From contig CAJTGD010000033.1 in assembly GCA_910575475.1 (NCBI GenBank), forward strand, positions 1-64,000: a stretch of DNA of 64,000 nt, read 5' to 3'. The DNA is from Lachnospiraceae bacterium (lineage in GTDB: Bacteria; Bacillota; Clostridia; Lachnospirales; Lachnospiraceae). Position numbers and translations under genes: made by a program. Below the pieces are notes generated by a model. The model did no database searches. It had not been told where the DNA came from and was given only the letters and a program-made list of their open reading frames with translations. Below are positions 63,403-64,000 of this stretch, in pieces (positions within the stretch are counted from its first letter, which is position 1; the number at the start of each line of letters is the position of its first letter).

Positions 63403-63431
63403 TTGAAAAAAGTTATATAAGGTTATATAAT
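63403..63431 (+). promoter_or_regulatory. Promoter of the AAA ATPase gene
   Basis: TTGAAA at 63403-63408, exact 17-bp spacer, perfect TATAAT at 63426-63431. The -10 lies inside the second GTTATATAA repeat. Confidence 0.8.
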
Positions 63432-63488
63432 AAAAATAAAGTTATAAAAAGTTATATAAAATATATCAAGTTATATAGAGTTATATAA
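63412..63488 (+). repeat. Phased GTTATA repeat array over the promoter
   Basis: Six copies of GTTATA (most extended to GTTATATAA) begin at 63412, 63422, 63441, 63451, 63470 and 63480. The spacings are 10, 19, 10, 19 and 10, so three units of 29 bp each hold two sites one helical turn apart. The array spans the -10 of the promoter and runs up to the ribosome binding site of the ATPase gene. Confidence 0.88.
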
Positions 63489-63497
63489 GGAGGGACT

Positions 63498-64000
63498 ATG
63501 AACAATCCATTTACATTATCCTTCGGAAAAAAACCGCTGCAGTGCATTTCGCGTATCTCACAGACAAATCAGATCATAGACAGTTTTGAGGCGGAGATTC
63601 CCTCGAATCAGATCTTTATGATCACTGGTGTGAGAGGCTCCGGTAAAACGGTCCTGATGACCAGTATCGCAGGGAAATTGCGGGCAGAAGAGCAGTGGAT
63701 TGTGATCGAATTAAACCCGTCGCGTGATCTGCTGCAGAGCCTGGCAGCGAAGCTGTACAGCATTCCAGAGCTGCATTCGGAGTTTCTGAAAGCCAGATTG
63801 GATTTTTCGGCGTTTGGACTGGGGGTATCTATAGAAGACGCGGCGCCTGTTACAGATATAGAAAATGCCGTTGAGTTGATGCTGGAGCACATCAGAAGGG
63901 CCGGGAAAAGATTGTTGGTCACAATCGATGAGGTGGTCTGTTCGGAATATATTAAAATATTTGTAAGCTCTTTTCAGATTTTTCTGAGGCAGGATTATCC
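63498..64000 (+). CDS. AAA-family ATPase (cut by window end)
   Basis: The first 167 codons of a P-loop ATPase. Walker A is MITGVRGSGKTVLM and Walker B RLLVTIDEV. The N-terminus with FGKKPLQCISR and a helix up to Walker A resembles archaeal-type/ORC-like AAA ATPases frequent in gut clostridia, with unknown roles. AAGGAGG precedes the ATG. Its promoter is embedded in the phased repeats, which suggests tight or self regulation. The C-terminus lies outside the window. Confidence 0.8.
   Translation, partial: MNNPFTLSFGKKPLQCISRISQTNQIIDSFEAEIPSNQIFMITGVRGSGKTVLMTSIAGKLRAEEQWIVIELNPSRDLLQSLAAKLYSIPELHSEFLKARLDFSAFGLGVSIEDAAPVTDIENAVELMLEHIRRAGKRLLVTIDEVVCSEYIKIFVSSFQIFLRQDY

Noticed and set aside
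63412-63488. CRISPR array.
   Set aside because: Repeat units of 29 bp have no distinct spacers; the pattern is short GTTATA sites at 10 and 19 bp.

Overview
The window looks like the chromosome of an anaerobic, spore-forming Firmicute, most likely a Lachnospiraceae-type Clostridium relative. The evidence is gene content: an alpha/beta small acid-soluble spore protein, the [FeFe]-hydrogenase maturase HydE, AddAB instead of RecBCD, a FabK/FabT-type fatty acid operon, an archaeal-type AspRS joined to GatCAB and read through a T-box, a CIRCE element, and AGGAGG-type ribosome binding sites. Almost every gene is on the + strand. No rRNA, tRNA or CRISPR array was seen.

Layout. 1-2.45 kb: the end of an ISAs1-type transposase and a complete-looking group II intron with its reverse transcriptase. 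2.6-10.9 kb: membrane-anchored SGNH hydrolase, a cytoplasmic BMP-like binding protein with a ParB-like N-terminus, a metallophosphoesterase, HydE, an AraC-type regulator and glycogen phosphorylase. 11-18.8 kb: an AT-richer accessory island in which a BlaR1/BlaI pair is followed by four conserved-looking proteins without signal peptides; decayed copies of two of the island's genes are scattered through it. 18.9-22.6 kb: PilZ protein, sigma factor, membrane protein, and two broken genes (an ABC transporter and an AAA-ATPase-like protein). 22.7-30 kb: addB-addA.

30.1-34 kb: a PadR/HAAS/DUF4097/PspC envelope module under a strong promoter that overlaps a perfect palindrome, then an SASP gene, a 27-bp perfect hairpin and a divergent WecG/TagA-like gene. 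34.3-39.7 kb: a CdaR-like regulator and the division/cell-wall set ftsE-ftsX-M23 peptidase-S41 protease. 39.7-46 kb: T-box leader, AspRS, a zinc-ribbon membrane protein and gatC-gatA-gatB, which together would make Asn-tRNA (and Gln-tRNA) by transamidation. 46-51.5 kb: CIRCE-htpG, an EFR1-type flavodoxin/ferredoxin, a structured non-coding RNA candidate (6S-like), a YihY protein and a lipoprotein.

51.7-63.3 kb: a full type II fatty acid operon (fabH, acpP, fabK, fabD, fabG, fabF, accB, fabZ, accC, a fused accD-accA, a nitronate monooxygenase-like gene and a MarR/FabT-type regulator at the end). A FabT-like palindrome lies directly at the first promoter, suggesting feedback control by the last gene. 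63.4-64 kb: an AAA ATPase running off the window, whose promoter lies inside a phased GTTATA repeat array.

The most promising candidates for something undescribed are the BlaR1/BlaI island, the phased repeat array, the 27-bp hairpin, a 39-nt dispersed hairpin with compensatory changes, and the ncRNA near 49.6 kb. Functions come from reading motifs by eye; no database search was possible.
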